A stretch of DNA of 64,000 bases from Saccharothrix australiensis (GTDB lineage: Bacteria > Actinomycetota > Actinomycetes > Mycobacteriales > Pseudonocardiaceae): assembly GCF_003634935.1 (NCBI RefSeq), contig NZ_RBXO01000001.1, forward strand, positions 5,419,501 through 5,483,500, in the 5' to 3' direction. The position numbers and the translations under genes were made by a program. This document shows, one piece after another, positions 16,664-24,407 of the stretch; within the stretch, counting starts at the first letter, position 1, and the number at the start of each line of letters is the position of its first letter. Under the pieces are notes generated by a model that searched no databases, was not told the DNA's origin, and saw nothing but the letters and a program-made list of their open reading frames with translations.

Positions 16664-18022
16664 CTAGAGGGAGGAGATCAGCCGCTCCACGCGCTCGTCC
16701 ACCGCGCGGAACGGGTCCTTGCACAGCACGGTGCGCTGCGCCTGGTCGTTAAGCTTGAGGTGGACCCAGTCGACGGTGAAGTCGCGCCCGGCGGCCTGCG
16801 CGGCGGCGATGAAGTCGCCGCGCAGCTTGGCGCGCGTGGTCTGCGGCGGGGTGTCCTTGGCGGCCTCGATCTCGCCGTCGTCGGTCACCCGGTCCACCTG
16901 GCCCTTGCGCTGGAGCAGGTCGAAGACGCCCCGGCCCCGGCGGATGTCGTGGTAGGCGAGGTCGAGCTGCGCGATCCGCGGGTTGGACAGGTCCATGTCG
17001 TGCTTGGCCTGGTAGCGCTCCATCAGCCGGTACTTGATGGCCCAGTCGATCTCGCGGTCGATCTTGGACAGGTCCTCGGCCTCGACCGCGTCCAGCGTGC
17101 GGCCCCACAGCTCCAGCACCCGCTCCGCCATCGGGTCCGGCGCGCGCTTGCCCACGTGCTCCACGGCCCGCTCGTAGTACTCGCGCTGGATGTCCAGCGC
17201 CGACGCCTCCTTGCCGCCCGCCAGCCGGACCGTGCGCCGCCCGGTCAGGTCGTGGCTGATCTCGCGGATCGCGCGGATCGGGTTGTCCAGGCTGAAGTCG
17301 CGGAACTGGACGCCCTGCTCGATCATCTCCAGCACCAGGTTGGCGCTGCCCACCTTGAGCAGCGTCGTCACCTCGGACATGTTCGAGTCGCCGACGATCA
17401 CGTGCAGCCTGCGGTAGCGCTCGGCGTCGGCGTGCGGCTCGTCGCGGGTGTTGATGATCGGGCGCGACCGGGTGGTGGCGCTCGACACGCCCTCCCAGAT
17501 GTGCTCGGCCCGCTGGGACAGGCAGTACACCGCGCCGCGCGGCGTCTGGAGCACCTTGCCCGCGCCGCAGATCAGCTGCCTGGTCACCAGGAACGGCAGC
17601 AGCACGTCGGCGATGCGGGAGAACTCGCCCGCCCGCGCGACCAGGTAGTTCTCGTGGCAGCCGTAGGAGTTGCCCGCCGAGTCGGTGTTGTTCTTGAACA
17701 GGAAGATGTCACCCCCGATGCCCTCGTCGGCGAGCCTGCGCTCGGCGTCGACGAGCAGGTCCTCGAGGATGCGCTCGCCCGCCTTGTCGTGCGTCACGAG
17801 CTGGGCGAGGTCGTCGCACTCCGCGGTCGCGTACTCGGGGTGCGACCCCACGTCCAGGTAGAGCCGAGAGCCGTTGCGCAGGAACACGTTCGAGGAACGG
17901 CCCCACGAGACGACCCGGCGGAACAGATACCGCGCGACCTCATCCGGGGACAGCCTGCGCTGCCCGTGGAAGGTGCAGGTCACCCCGAACTCAGTCTCAA
18001 TGCCGAAGATCCGCCGCTGCAT
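16664..18022 (-). CDS. pafA: Pup-protein ligase PafA
   Basis: 452 residues, full length. PafA belongs to the glutamine-synthetase-like carboxylate-amine ligases and joins the C-terminal Glu of Pup to substrate lysines using ATP. The ATP/Mg region begins [12 protein letters not shown] (Glu9 and Glu11), and the catalytic base is Asp57 in [13 protein letters not shown]. The shared core blocks [21 protein letters not shown] and [21 protein letters not shown] are intact, as is the PafA-specific C-terminal domain. The ATG at 18022 has a TACTGT hexamer 6 nt upstream and no Shine-Dalgarno sequence. It is separated from pafBC by an inserted four-gene block. Confidence 0.97.
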   Translation of the reverse strand: MQRRIFGIETEFGVTCTFHGQRRLSPDEVARYLFRRVVSWGRSSNVFLRNGSRLYLDVGSHPEYATAECDDLAQLVTHDKAGERILEDLLVDAERRLADEGIGGDIFLFKNNTDSAGNSYGCHENYLVARAGEFSRIADVLLPFLVTRQLICGAGKVLQTPRGAVYCLSQRAEHIWEGVSSATTRSRPIINTRDEPHADAERYRRLHVIVGDSNMSEVTTLLKVGSANLVLEMIEQGVQFRDFSLDNPIRAIREISHDLTGRRTVRLAGGKEASALDIQREYYERAVEHVGKRAPDPMAERVLELWGRTLDAVEAEDLSKIDREIDWAIKYRLMERYQAKHDMDLSNPRIAQLDLAYHDIRRGRGVFDLLQRKGQVDRVTDDGEIEAAKDTPPQTTRAKLRGDFIAAAQAAGRDFTVDWVHLKLNDQAQRTVLCKDPFRAVDERVERLISSL

Positions 18023-18102
18023 CCCTCAACAGTAGGCGCATCCGGCGCTTTCCTCAGTGATCCAATCGGGCGGCACGCGGTTTTCGCGGATAACGTTCCA
18101 GT
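18023..18102. promoter_or_regulatory. Divergent promoter region between pafA and the PAP2-DAGK gene
   Basis: The 80-bp gap has a -10-like hexamer for each gene: TACTGT at 18029-18034 (minus strand) 6 nt before the pafA ATG, and TAACGT at 18091-18096 (plus strand) 6 nt before the GTG at 18103. Neither gene has a ribosome-binding site, so both messages may be leaderless. Confidence 0.55.
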
Positions 18103-19527
18103 GTGCTCCGACGAGTGAACCGCCTGGACGAGGCCCTGATGAGGCGGTGCGGGCGGCTGCCCGCGACCCCTCTCGACCAGGGCCTGAAAAACCTTTCGAA
18201 AGCCGCCAACCACAGCGTGTTGTGGCTGGCCGCCGCCGGTGTGCTGGCCCTGCGCCGGGGCAGGCCCCGCCGGGGTGCGCTGCGCGGCGTGGCGGCCATC
18301 GCGGGCGCCAGCGCCAGCGCCAGCCTGGTCGCGAAGCGCCTGTTCCCGCGCCGCCGGCCGGCCGCCGAGCTGCTGGCGGTGCCGCGCCGGCTGACCAGGC
18401 GGCCCACGTCGTCGTCGTTCCCGTCCGGTCACGCGGCGTCGGCGGCGGCGTTCACCACGGCCGTGGCGATGGAGTCGCCCGCCCTGGCCGCCGCGGTCGC
18501 CCCGGTCGCCGCCGCGGTGGCGTACTCGCGGGTGCACACCGGCGTGCACTGGCCCTCGGACGTGGCGGCGGGCGCGCTGATCGGCGTCGGCGCGGGCCTG
18601 CTGACCAGGCGCTGGTGGCCGGTCGGCCGCGAGGACGCGGCGAGCGCCCGCGAGCACCGGCACCTGGAGGCCCTGCCGGACGGCGAGGGCCTGGTGGTCG
18701 TGGTGAACACCGGCTCGGGCCTGGGCGGCGACCCGTCCGAGGAGATCGCCCGCGCGTGGCCCAAGGCGCGGATCGTGTCGATCGACGACCTGGACACGGT
18801 GGTCGCCGACCACCAGCCGCGCGCGCTGGGCGTGGCGGGCGGCGACGGCTCGGTGGCGGCCGTCGCGGCGCTCGCGGCGGCCAACCGGCTGCCGCTGGTG
18901 CTGGTGCCGGCCGGGACGCTGAACCACTTCGCGCGCGACGTGGGCGTGAGCGGGCTGGCGGACGCGGCTCGGGCGGTCGAGGCCGGTGACGGCGCGCTGG
19001 TGGACCTGGCCGCGGTGACGGTGGACGGCGAGGGACCGCGCTGGTTCGTCAACACGGCGTCGCTGGGCGGCTACCCGGACATGGTGCGGCTGCGCGAGAA
19101 GCTCCAGGACCGGTGGGGCAAGTGGCCGGCGGCGGCGCTGGCGATGGCGCGGGTGCTGCGCACGTCCCGCCCGCTGCGCGTGGAGCTGAACGGCGAGCCG
19201 CACCTGGTGTGGATGCTGTTCGTCGGCAACGGGCCGTACCGGCCGAAGGGCTTCGCGCCGACCATGCGCCCGGCGCTGGACGCGGGCCTGCTGGACGTCC
19301 GGTACATCCGCGCCGACACCCGGTTCTCCCGCGCCCGGTTCTTCCTCTCGGCGGTGCTGGGCTCCCTGCACCGCAGCCGGACCTACCGGCACCTGGAGAC
19401 GCGCCGGCTGGACGTGACGGTGCGCGACGCGGCGGTGGCGATCGCGACGGACGGCGAGGTCGGACCGACGGGCACGGCGTTCGAGTTCCGGTCGCGCCCG
19501 GCGGCGCTGGCGATCTACCGGCCCTGA
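18103..19527 (+). CDS. Bifunctional PAP2 phosphatase / diacylglycerol kinase-family protein
   Basis: 474 residues, a fusion of two lipid enzymes. Residues 1-175 are a PAP2 membrane phosphatase: KRLFPRRRP (motif 1), SSSFPSGHAASAAAF (motif 2, PSGH) and SRVHTGVHWPSDV (motif 3, with catalytic His). Residues about 195-474 are a DAGK/YegS-like kinase domain with ALGVAGGDGSVAAVAALA and VLVPAGTLNHFARDVGVSG. It could interconvert phosphorylated and free prenyl or glycerolipids at the membrane; such fusions are recurrent in Actinobacteria and have no settled role. The GTG at 18103 is preferred because a TAACGT -10 lies 6 nt before it. Confidence 0.92.
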   Translation: MLRRVNRLDEALMRRCGRLPATPLDQGLKNLSKAANHSVLWLAAAGVLALRRGRPRRGALRGVAAIAGASASASLVAKRLFPRRRPAAELLAVPRRLTRRPTSSSFPSGHAASAAAFTTAVAMESPALAAAVAPVAAAVAYSRVHTGVHWPSDVAAGALIGVGAGLLTRRWWPVGREDAASAREHRHLEALPDGEGLVVVVNTGSGLGGDPSEEIARAWPKARIVSIDDLDTVVADHQPRALGVAGGDGSVAAVAALAAANRLPLVLVPAGTLNHFARDVGVSGLADAARAVEAGDGALVDLAAVTVDGEGPRWFVNTASLGGYPDMVRLREKLQDRWGKWPAAALAMARVLRTSRPLRVELNGEPHLVWMLFVGNGPYRPKGFAPTMRPALDAGLLDVRYIRADTRFSRARFFLSAVLGSLHRSRTYRHLETRRLDVTVRDAAVAIATDGEVGPTGTAFEFRSRPAALAIYRP

Positions 19528-19543
19528 CGCCGTCATGATCGGC

Positions 19544-19583
19544 TACTGTTGACCGAGTCAATGATTCTGTTGAAAGGGTCAAC
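19544..19583 (+). promoter_or_regulatory. Twin inverted-repeat operator of the MarR-GNAT gene
   Basis: Two dyads lie just before the start codon: TTGAC-CGA-GTCAA (19549-19561) and GTTGA-AAGGG-TCAAC (19569-19583). The second overlaps the GAAAGGG ribosome-binding site. A TACTGT hexamer (19544-19549) could be the -10. Their resemblance to MarR-type half sites and their position argue for autorepression. Confidence 0.65.
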
Positions 19584-19584
19584 C

Positions 19585-20505
19585 ATGACGGTCGCGGAGG
19601 TCCGCGCGTTCAACCGCTTCTACACCGGCGTGATCGGCGTGCTCGACAACGCCTACCTCAGCTCGCCGTACTCGCTGACCGAGGTCAGGGTGCTGTTCGA
19701 GCTGGTCTCGGGCACGGTCGACGTCAAGGGCGCGCTCGGGCTGGACGCGGGCTACCTCAGCCGCATCCTGGGCCGGTTCGAGCGGGACGGGCTGATCACG
19801 CGCACGCCGTCGCCCACCGACGCGCGGCGGCACGTCGTGGCGGTGACCGACGCGGGCCGCGAGGTGTTCGCCGACCTGGACCGTCGGTCCACCGCCGAGG
19901 TGGCCGCGCTGCTCGACCGGGTGCCCGAGTCCGACCGGGAGGCGCTGGTCGCGGCGATGGGCCGGGTCCGCCGCATCCTCGGCGGCCTGCCGCGCGCGTA
20001 CCTCCTGCGGCCCCTCCGACCCGGCGACCTCGGCTGGGTCGTGCACCGGCACGGCGTCCGCTACGCCGAGGAGTACGGCTACGACGACACGTTCGAGGCG
20101 CTGGTCGCGCGGGTGGTGGCCGACTACGTCGAGCGGCACGACCCGGCGCGCGAGGCGGCGTGGATCGCGGAGGTCGACGGCGAGCCGGTCGGGTCGGTGT
20201 TCTGCGTCCGCGCCGACGAGCACACCGCGCAACTGCGCCTGCTGCTGGTCGAGCCCGCCGCGCGCGGCCTGGGCATCGGGAAGCGCCTGGTCGAGGAGTG
20301 CGTCCGGTTCGCGACCCGCGCGGGGTACCGGCGGATGGCGCTGGAGACGGTGTCCGAGGTCGAGGCGGCCAGGGGCATCTACCGGCGGGCCGGGTTCGAG
20401 CCGGTGGCGAGCGCGCCGACGCGCAAGTGGGGCAGGGACCTCGTGGAGGAGACCTGGGCGATGGCGCTGGGGTCGACCCGGTCGGACGACCGCGTGCCGG
20501 CGTGA
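19585..20505 (+). CDS. MarR-type regulator fused to GNAT acetyltransferase
   Basis: 306 residues. The N-terminal part (1-135) is a MarR winged helix: VRAFNRFYTGVIGVLDNAYL, LTEVRVLFELV, GYLSRILGRFERDGLITRTPSPTDARRH. The C-terminal part (about 145-300) is a GNAT domain with LLLVEPAARGLGIGKRLVEE, the acetyl-CoA loop. Fusions of this type acetylate an unknown small molecule or protein and probably repress their own gene. The ATG at 19585 is chosen because GAAAGGG lies 7 nt upstream; an earlier TTG at 19549 falls inside the operator. The gene stands alone between PAP2-DAGK and the proteasome genes. Confidence 0.92.
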   Translation: MTVAEVRAFNRFYTGVIGVLDNAYLSSPYSLTEVRVLFELVSGTVDVKGALGLDAGYLSRILGRFERDGLITRTPSPTDARRHVVAVTDAGREVFADLDRRSTAEVAALLDRVPESDREALVAAMGRVRRILGGLPRAYLLRPLRPGDLGWVVHRHGVRYAEEYGYDDTFEALVARVVADYVERHDPAREAAWIAEVDGEPVGSVFCVRADEHTAQLRLLLVEPAARGLGIGKRLVEECVRFATRAGYRRMALETVSEVEAARGIYRRAGFEPVASAPTRKWGRDLVEETWAMALGSTRSDDRVPA

Positions 20506-20737
20506 CGCGGGAGCCGAGCGGGGTGCGCCCGGACGTCCTCCACCCCCGCTGCCCGTGGGTGCTCCCGGACGAGCGCGTGCCACGAGCCGAAGTCGGATGG
20601 CGTGAGGTCCGGGTCGAGCAGCTGCGTCACCTGGTCGAGTTGGCCGCGAGGGACACCGTCCGGCACGCTCCCGCCCCGCGCCCGGCACCGATCCGAGCCG
20701 GCAGAGGCTCCGGCGCGACGAGGACCCCGTCCTCGGC

Positions 20738-20785
20738 GAAGGCCCCCGGAACGACGAAGGCTCCCGGAACGACGAAGGCCCCCGG
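20738..20785. repeat. 18-bp tandem repeat, 2.7 copies
   Basis: The unit GAAGGCCCCCGGAACGAC occurs at 20738-20755 and, with one change, at 20756-20773; a partial third copy runs into the terminator stem at 20774-20785. It is not in a reading frame. Confidence 0.8.
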
Positions 20786-20802
20786 CCGGGCAGCCGGGGG
20801 CC
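20777..20802 (-). terminator. Terminator hairpin downstream of prcA
   Basis: GGCCCCCGGC and GCCGGGGGCC form a perfect 10-bp G+C stem with a 6-nt loop, 17 bp beyond the prcA stop codon. It also faces the MarR-GNAT gene and may act in both directions. Confidence 0.8.
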
Positions 20803-20818
20803 GATCGCTCGTCGCGCG

Positions 20819-21655
20819 CTACTTCTCGTCGTCGTTCGGCGGCAGGTCCACGTCCACCGTCGGCTTCTTCCGCCCGCCCTTCGCGGACGGCTCGGCCGGG
20901 GCGCCGCTCTCGGCCGGGGTGTCGCCCTCGGCCGGGGTGTCGCCCTCGGCAGGCGTCGCCAGCAGCGGCGTCAGCGCGGCGCCCGTGATGCGGCGGAACG
21001 CCCGGAGGGGCCGCGCCCGCTCCAGCACCGCCACCTCCAGCTTGCCCTGGTCGAGCAGTTCCGGCTTGCCGTTGCCGGTGCTGGTGCTGCCTGCGCTCAA
21101 CGCCTGCACCGCGACCCGCACGGCGTCGGCCAGCGGCAGGTTCTCGGCGAACGCGTCCTTCAGGGCGTTGCCGGTCGCCTCGGCCTGCCCGCCCATCACC
21201 ACGTACTGCGGCTCCTCCACGATGGAGCCGTCGTAGGTCAGGCGGTACAGGGTGTCCTGCTCGGGCTCGCGCCCGACCTCCGCGACGCAGATCTCGACCT
21301 CCAACGGCTTGATCTGCTCGCTGAACACCGAGCCGAGCGTCTGCGCGTAGACGTTGGCCAGCGACCGGCCCGTCACGTCGCGCGGGTCGTTCTGGTAGCC
21401 CCGGATGTCGGCGAACCGGATGCCGGCCTGCCGCAGGTTCTCGAACTCGCTGTAGCGGCCGACGGCGGCGAACCCGATGCGGTCGTAGATCTCCGAGACC
21501 TTGTGCAGCGTCGCGGAGGGGTTTTCCGCCACGAACAGCACGCCGTCGGCGTAGCGCAGCACGACGACGCTGCGGCCTCGGGCGATGCCCTTCCTGGCGT
21601 ACTCCGAACGGTCCCGGAGGATCTGCTCGGGTGAGGCGTACAACGGCATCGTCAC
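20819..21655 (-). CDS. prcA: Proteasome subunit alpha PrcA
   Basis: 278 residues. The N-terminal [21 protein letters not shown] is the alpha-ring gate and matches actinobacterial PrcA, and the alpha fold continues through residue about 230. It forms the outer heptameric rings of the 20S core and docks Mpa. The C-terminal tail after residue 232 is low-complexity, with repeated [12 protein letters not shown] units, then [19 protein letters not shown]; it is longer than in mycobacteria and probably disordered. The GTG at 21655 is taken because AGGAG lies 8 nt upstream; Met3 is the alternative. prcB ends 39 bp upstream on the same strand. Confidence 0.96.
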   Translation of the reverse strand: MTMPLYASPEQILRDRSEYARKGIARGRSVVVLRYADGVLFVAENPSATLHKVSEIYDRIGFAAVGRYSEFENLRQAGIRFADIRGYQNDPRDVTGRSLANVYAQTLGSVFSEQIKPLEVEICVAEVGREPEQDTLYRLTYDGSIVEEPQYVVMGGQAEATGNALKDAFAENLPLADAVRVAVQALSAGSTSTGNGKPELLDQGKLEVAVLERARPLRAFRRITGAALTPLLATPAEGDTPAEGDTPAESGAPAEPSAKGGRKKPTVDVDLPPNDDEK

Positions 21656-21694
21656 TGGTGCGGCTCCTGGAGTCGGCGGGTGGGGGAGGAGGGG

Positions 21695-22546
21695 TCAGCC
21701 GGTGGGGCTGGTCCGGCGGGCTTCGACGACGGCCTCGGCCAGCGCGGCGGTCCGCTCTTCGGGCACGTGCACCGCGCCCTCGGCGGCCGTGATGGTCACG
21801 ACGACGGGGTAGATCCGCCGGGCGATGTCCGGCCCGCCGGTGCCCGTGTCGTCGTCCGCGGCGTCGTAGAGCGCCTCGATCGCCGCGCGGGTGGCCGCCT
21901 CGGCGTCCGCGTCCGGGTCGTAGAGCTTCTTCAGCGCCGACTTGGCGAACAGGGAGCCCGAGCCGACGGCCTGGTAGCCCAGCGACTCCTCGTACCGGCC
22001 GCCCGTGACGTCGTAGGAGACGATGCGCCCGGCGCGGTCCGGGTCGGGCGCGTCGGTGTCGAACCCGGCGAACAGCGGCACCACGGCGAGGCCGGACAGC
22101 GCGGCGTCCAGGTTGCCCTTGATCATCGCCGACAGCCGGTTCGCCTTGCCGTCCAACGACAGCGAGACGCCCTCGATCTTCTCGTAGTGGCGCAGGTCGA
22201 CGGCGAACAGCCGGACGATCTCGATCGCGATCCCCGCCGTGCCCGCGATGCCCACCGCCGAGTAGTCGTCGGTGATGAAGACCTTCTTCATGTCGCGCTG
22301 GGCGATGACGTTGCCCATCGTGGCCCGCCGGTCGCCCGCGATCACCACGCCGCCCTTGAACGTCAGCGCCACGACCGTGGTGCCGTGGGGCGCCTGCACG
22401 ACCGAGCCCTCGGGGTACCGCCGGGCCGACGGCAGGAGCTCCGGCGCCTGGGCGCGGAGGAAATCGGTGAACGACGACGACCCCGGCCGCAGGTAGGCCG
22501 GGGGCAGCGACGCGGCCGGGTAGTACCCGGTCGAGCTGTGGTCCAT
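21695..22546 (-). CDS. prcB: Proteasome subunit beta PrcB
   Basis: 283 residues. A 55-residue propeptide precedes HG|TTVVAL, so Thr56 becomes the N-terminal nucleophile after self-cleavage. The beta-subunit catalytic set is present: [17 protein letters not shown] (supplying the Asp and the following residues) and the Lys in [19 protein letters not shown]. It forms the two inner rings that cut proteins delivered by Mpa. ATG at 22546 with AGGAGA about 10 nt upstream; pup ends 36 bp before it. prcB-prcA-pup adjacency is the canonical order. Confidence 0.97.
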   Translation of the reverse strand: MDHSSTGYYPAASLPPAYLRPGSSSFTDFLRAQAPELLPSARRYPEGSVVQAPHGTTVVALTFKGGVVIAGDRRATMGNVIAQRDMKKVFITDDYSAVGIAGTAGIAIEIVRLFAVDLRHYEKIEGVSLSLDGKANRLSAMIKGNLDAALSGLAVVPLFAGFDTDAPDPDRAGRIVSYDVTGGRYEESLGYQAVGSGSLFAKSALKKLYDPDADAEAATRAAIEALYDAADDDTGTGGPDIARRIYPVVVTITAAEGAVHVPEERTAALAEAVVEARRTSPTG

Positions 22547-22582
22547 GGGTGAGCTTTCTCCTACTCCGCCGGTGGCAGCGTG

Positions 22583-22777
22583 CTACTCGCCGCCCTTTTG
22601 GACGTACGCGCGGACGAAGTCCTCGGCGTTCTCCTCCAGCACGTCGTCGATCTCGTCGAGGATCGCGTCGACGTCCTCGCCGAGCTTCTCCCGGCGCTCC
22701 TGACCCGCGCCGGCCGCGCCGTCGCCGTTCTCGTCGCCGTCACCGCCGCCCTGCCGCTGGACCTGTTCCTGGGACAT
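22583..22777 (-). CDS. pup: Prokaryotic ubiquitin-like protein Pup (C-terminal Glu form)
   Basis: 64 residues, the normal size of Pup. The disordered acidic N-terminus and the Mpa-binding coiled-coil segment (LGEDVDAILDEIDDVLEENAEDFVRAYVQ, about residues 32-60) are conserved. The last residues are QKGGE. Mycobacterial Pup ends GGQ and must be deamidated by Dop; here the Glu is encoded, so PafA can use it directly. The ATG at 22777 has GGGAGG 5 nt upstream. It lies 83 bp after dop and 36 bp before prcB. Too short to be found by length alone, but identity is clear. Confidence 0.97.
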   Translation of the reverse strand: MSQEQVQRQGGGDGDENGDGAAGAGQERREKLGEDVDAILDEIDDVLEENAEDFVRAYVQKGGE

Positions 22778-22860
22778 GTCGACCTCCCGCTTCTCCGGTC
22801 CTCGCGTTCAACATTACCCATCGGGACCGACATTTGGCGTCGGCCACCCGTCCGGGTCGA

Positions 22861-24354
22861 TCAACCCCTGGTCAGCGCCTCGACCAGTTGCTCGGCCGTG
22901 TCCGACGCCTCCAGCAGCGCGCCCACGTGGGCCTTCGTGCCGCGCAGCGGCTCCAGCGTCGGGATGCGGACCAGCGACTCGCGGCCCAGGTCGAAGATCA
23001 CCGAGTCCCACGACGCCGCCGCCACCGAGGCGGGGTAGCGCTCCAGGCACCGGCCGCGGAAGTAGGCGCGGGTGTCCTCCGGCGGCGCGAGGACCGCCGC
23101 CCGCACCTCGTCCTCGCCGACCAGCCGCTTCATCGAGCCGCGCGCCACCAGCCGGTTGTACAGGCCCTTGTCCAGCCGCACGTCGGCGTACTGGAGGTCG
23201 ACCAGGTGCAGCCGGGGCGAGCCCCAGGCGAGGCCGTCGCGCGCCCGGTAGCCCTCCAGCAGGCGCAGCTTGGCGGGCCAGTCGAGCCGGTCCGCGCACT
23301 CCTGCGGGTCGCGCGCCAGCGCGTCGAGCACCTCGCCCCACACCCGCAGCACCTCGCGGTCGCCGACGCCCTCCTGCTCCACGAACTCGGACGCCCGCTC
23401 GAAGTAGGCGTGCTGGATGTCCAGGCCGGTGAACTTGCGCCCGCCGGCCAGCTCCACCCTGGTCTTGAGGGTCGGGTCGTGGCTGATCTGGTGCACGGCG
23501 CGCACCGGGTCGAGCAGCCGCAGGTCGTCGAACCGGCGGCCCGCCTCGATCATGTCCAGCACCAGCGAGGTGGTGCCGACCTTCAGGTACGTCGAGTACT
23601 CGGCGAGGTTCGCGTCGCCGATGATCACGTGCAGCCTGCGGTACTTGTCGGCGTCGGCGTGCGGCTCGTCGCGGGTGTTGATGATGCCCCGCTTGAGCGT
23701 GGTCTCCAGCCCGACCTCGACCTCGATGTAGTCCGAGCGCTGGGACAGCTGGAAGCCCGCCTCCTCGCCGGACGCGCCGATGCCGACCCGGCCGGAGCCC
23801 ACCACGACCTGCCGCGAGGCGAAGAACGGCGTGAGGCCCGCGATCACCGCCGTGAACGGGGTGCTCCGCTGCATCAGGTAGTTCTCGTGGGTGCCGTAGC
23901 TGGCGCCCTTGCCGTCGACGTTGTTCTTGTAGAGCTGCAGGCGCGGCTGGCCCGGCACGGTGGCGGCGCGCATGGCCGCCTCCTCCATCACCCGCTCGCC
24001 CGCCTTGTCCCAGATCACCGCGTCGCGGGCGTTGGTGACCTCGGGCGCGGAGTACTCGGGGTGCGCGTGGTCGACGTACAGGCGGGCGCCGTTGGTGAGG
24101 ATGACGTTGGCCGCGCCCAGGTCCTCCACGTCGCCGTCGCCGGGGTGGCCGCCGGGCGCGCCGAGGTCGAACCCCCGCGCGTCGCGCAGGGGCGATTCGA
24201 CCTCGTAGTCCCAGCGGGCGCGCCGGGCGCGCGGCACGTCGGCGGCGGCCGCGTACGCGAGCACCACCTGTGTCGAGGTGAGCACCGGGTTGGCCGTGGC
24301 GTCACCCGGCACCGCGATCCCGTACTCGACTTCGGTTCCCATGATCCGCCGCAT
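22861..24354 (-). CDS. dop: Depupylase/deamidase of Pup, Dop
   Basis: 497 residues, a PafA paralogue of the same ligase fold. With the start [12 protein letters not shown] (ATG 24354) the catalytic Asp in [14 protein letters not shown] falls exactly at residue 95, the number of mycobacterial Dop, which supports the start choice. The block [22 protein letters not shown] and the [21 protein letters not shown] core are intact. The Dop-specific insertion after residue 38 ([14 protein letters not shown]...) distinguishes it from PafA. It removes Pup from substrates. Because Pup already ends in Glu, its deamidase role is not required here. A TAGGCT hexamer 7 nt before the start suggests a leaderless message. 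Confidence 0.97.
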   Translation of the reverse strand: MRRIMGTEVEYGIAVPGDATANPVLTSTQVVLAYAAAADVPRARRARWDYEVESPLRDARGFDLGAPGGHPGDGDVEDLGAANVILTNGARLYVDHAHPEYSAPEVTNARDAVIWDKAGERVMEEAAMRAATVPGQPRLQLYKNNVDGKGASYGTHENYLMQRSTPFTAVIAGLTPFFASRQVVVGSGRVGIGASGEEAGFQLSQRSDYIEVEVGLETTLKRGIINTRDEPHADADKYRRLHVIIGDANLAEYSTYLKVGTTSLVLDMIEAGRRFDDLRLLDPVRAVHQISHDPTLKTRVELAGGRKFTGLDIQHAYFERASEFVEQEGVGDREVLRVWGEVLDALARDPQECADRLDWPAKLRLLEGYRARDGLAWGSPRLHLVDLQYADVRLDKGLYNRLVARGSMKRLVGEDEVRAAVLAPPEDTRAYFRGRCLERYPASVAAASWDSVIFDLGRESLVRIPTLEPLRGTKAHVGALLEASDTAEQLVEALTRG

Positions 24355-24361
24355 ACGTCGC

Positions 24362-24367
24362 AGCCTA
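24362..24367 (-). promoter_or_regulatory. Putative leaderless -10 of dop
   Basis: TAGGCT on the minus strand lies 7 nt before the ATG of dop, in the 53-bp gap to the permease gene. It fits TANNNT; no Shine-Dalgarno sequence is present. Confidence 0.45.
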
Positions 24368-24407
24368 CGGCGTGCCACCGACGTTCCGGGGAAAGCCGGG
24401 CCACGTT

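Larger units (their letters stand above)
20506..20818. other. Intergenic gap between the MarR-GNAT and prcA genes
   Basis: The 313 bp between two convergent genes hold an 18-bp tandem repeat and the prcA terminator (listed separately). A leftward open frame through 20515-20666 reads PRGQLDQVTQLLDPDLTPSDFG and is compositionally plausible, but it has no good start and overlaps the MarR-GNAT gene. I do not call it a gene. Confidence 0.5.

Noticed and set aside
20515..20666. Short leftward frame between the MarR-GNAT and prcA genes
   Set aside because: It reads plausibly for about 45 residues but has no start signal and overlaps a real gene; at most a remnant.
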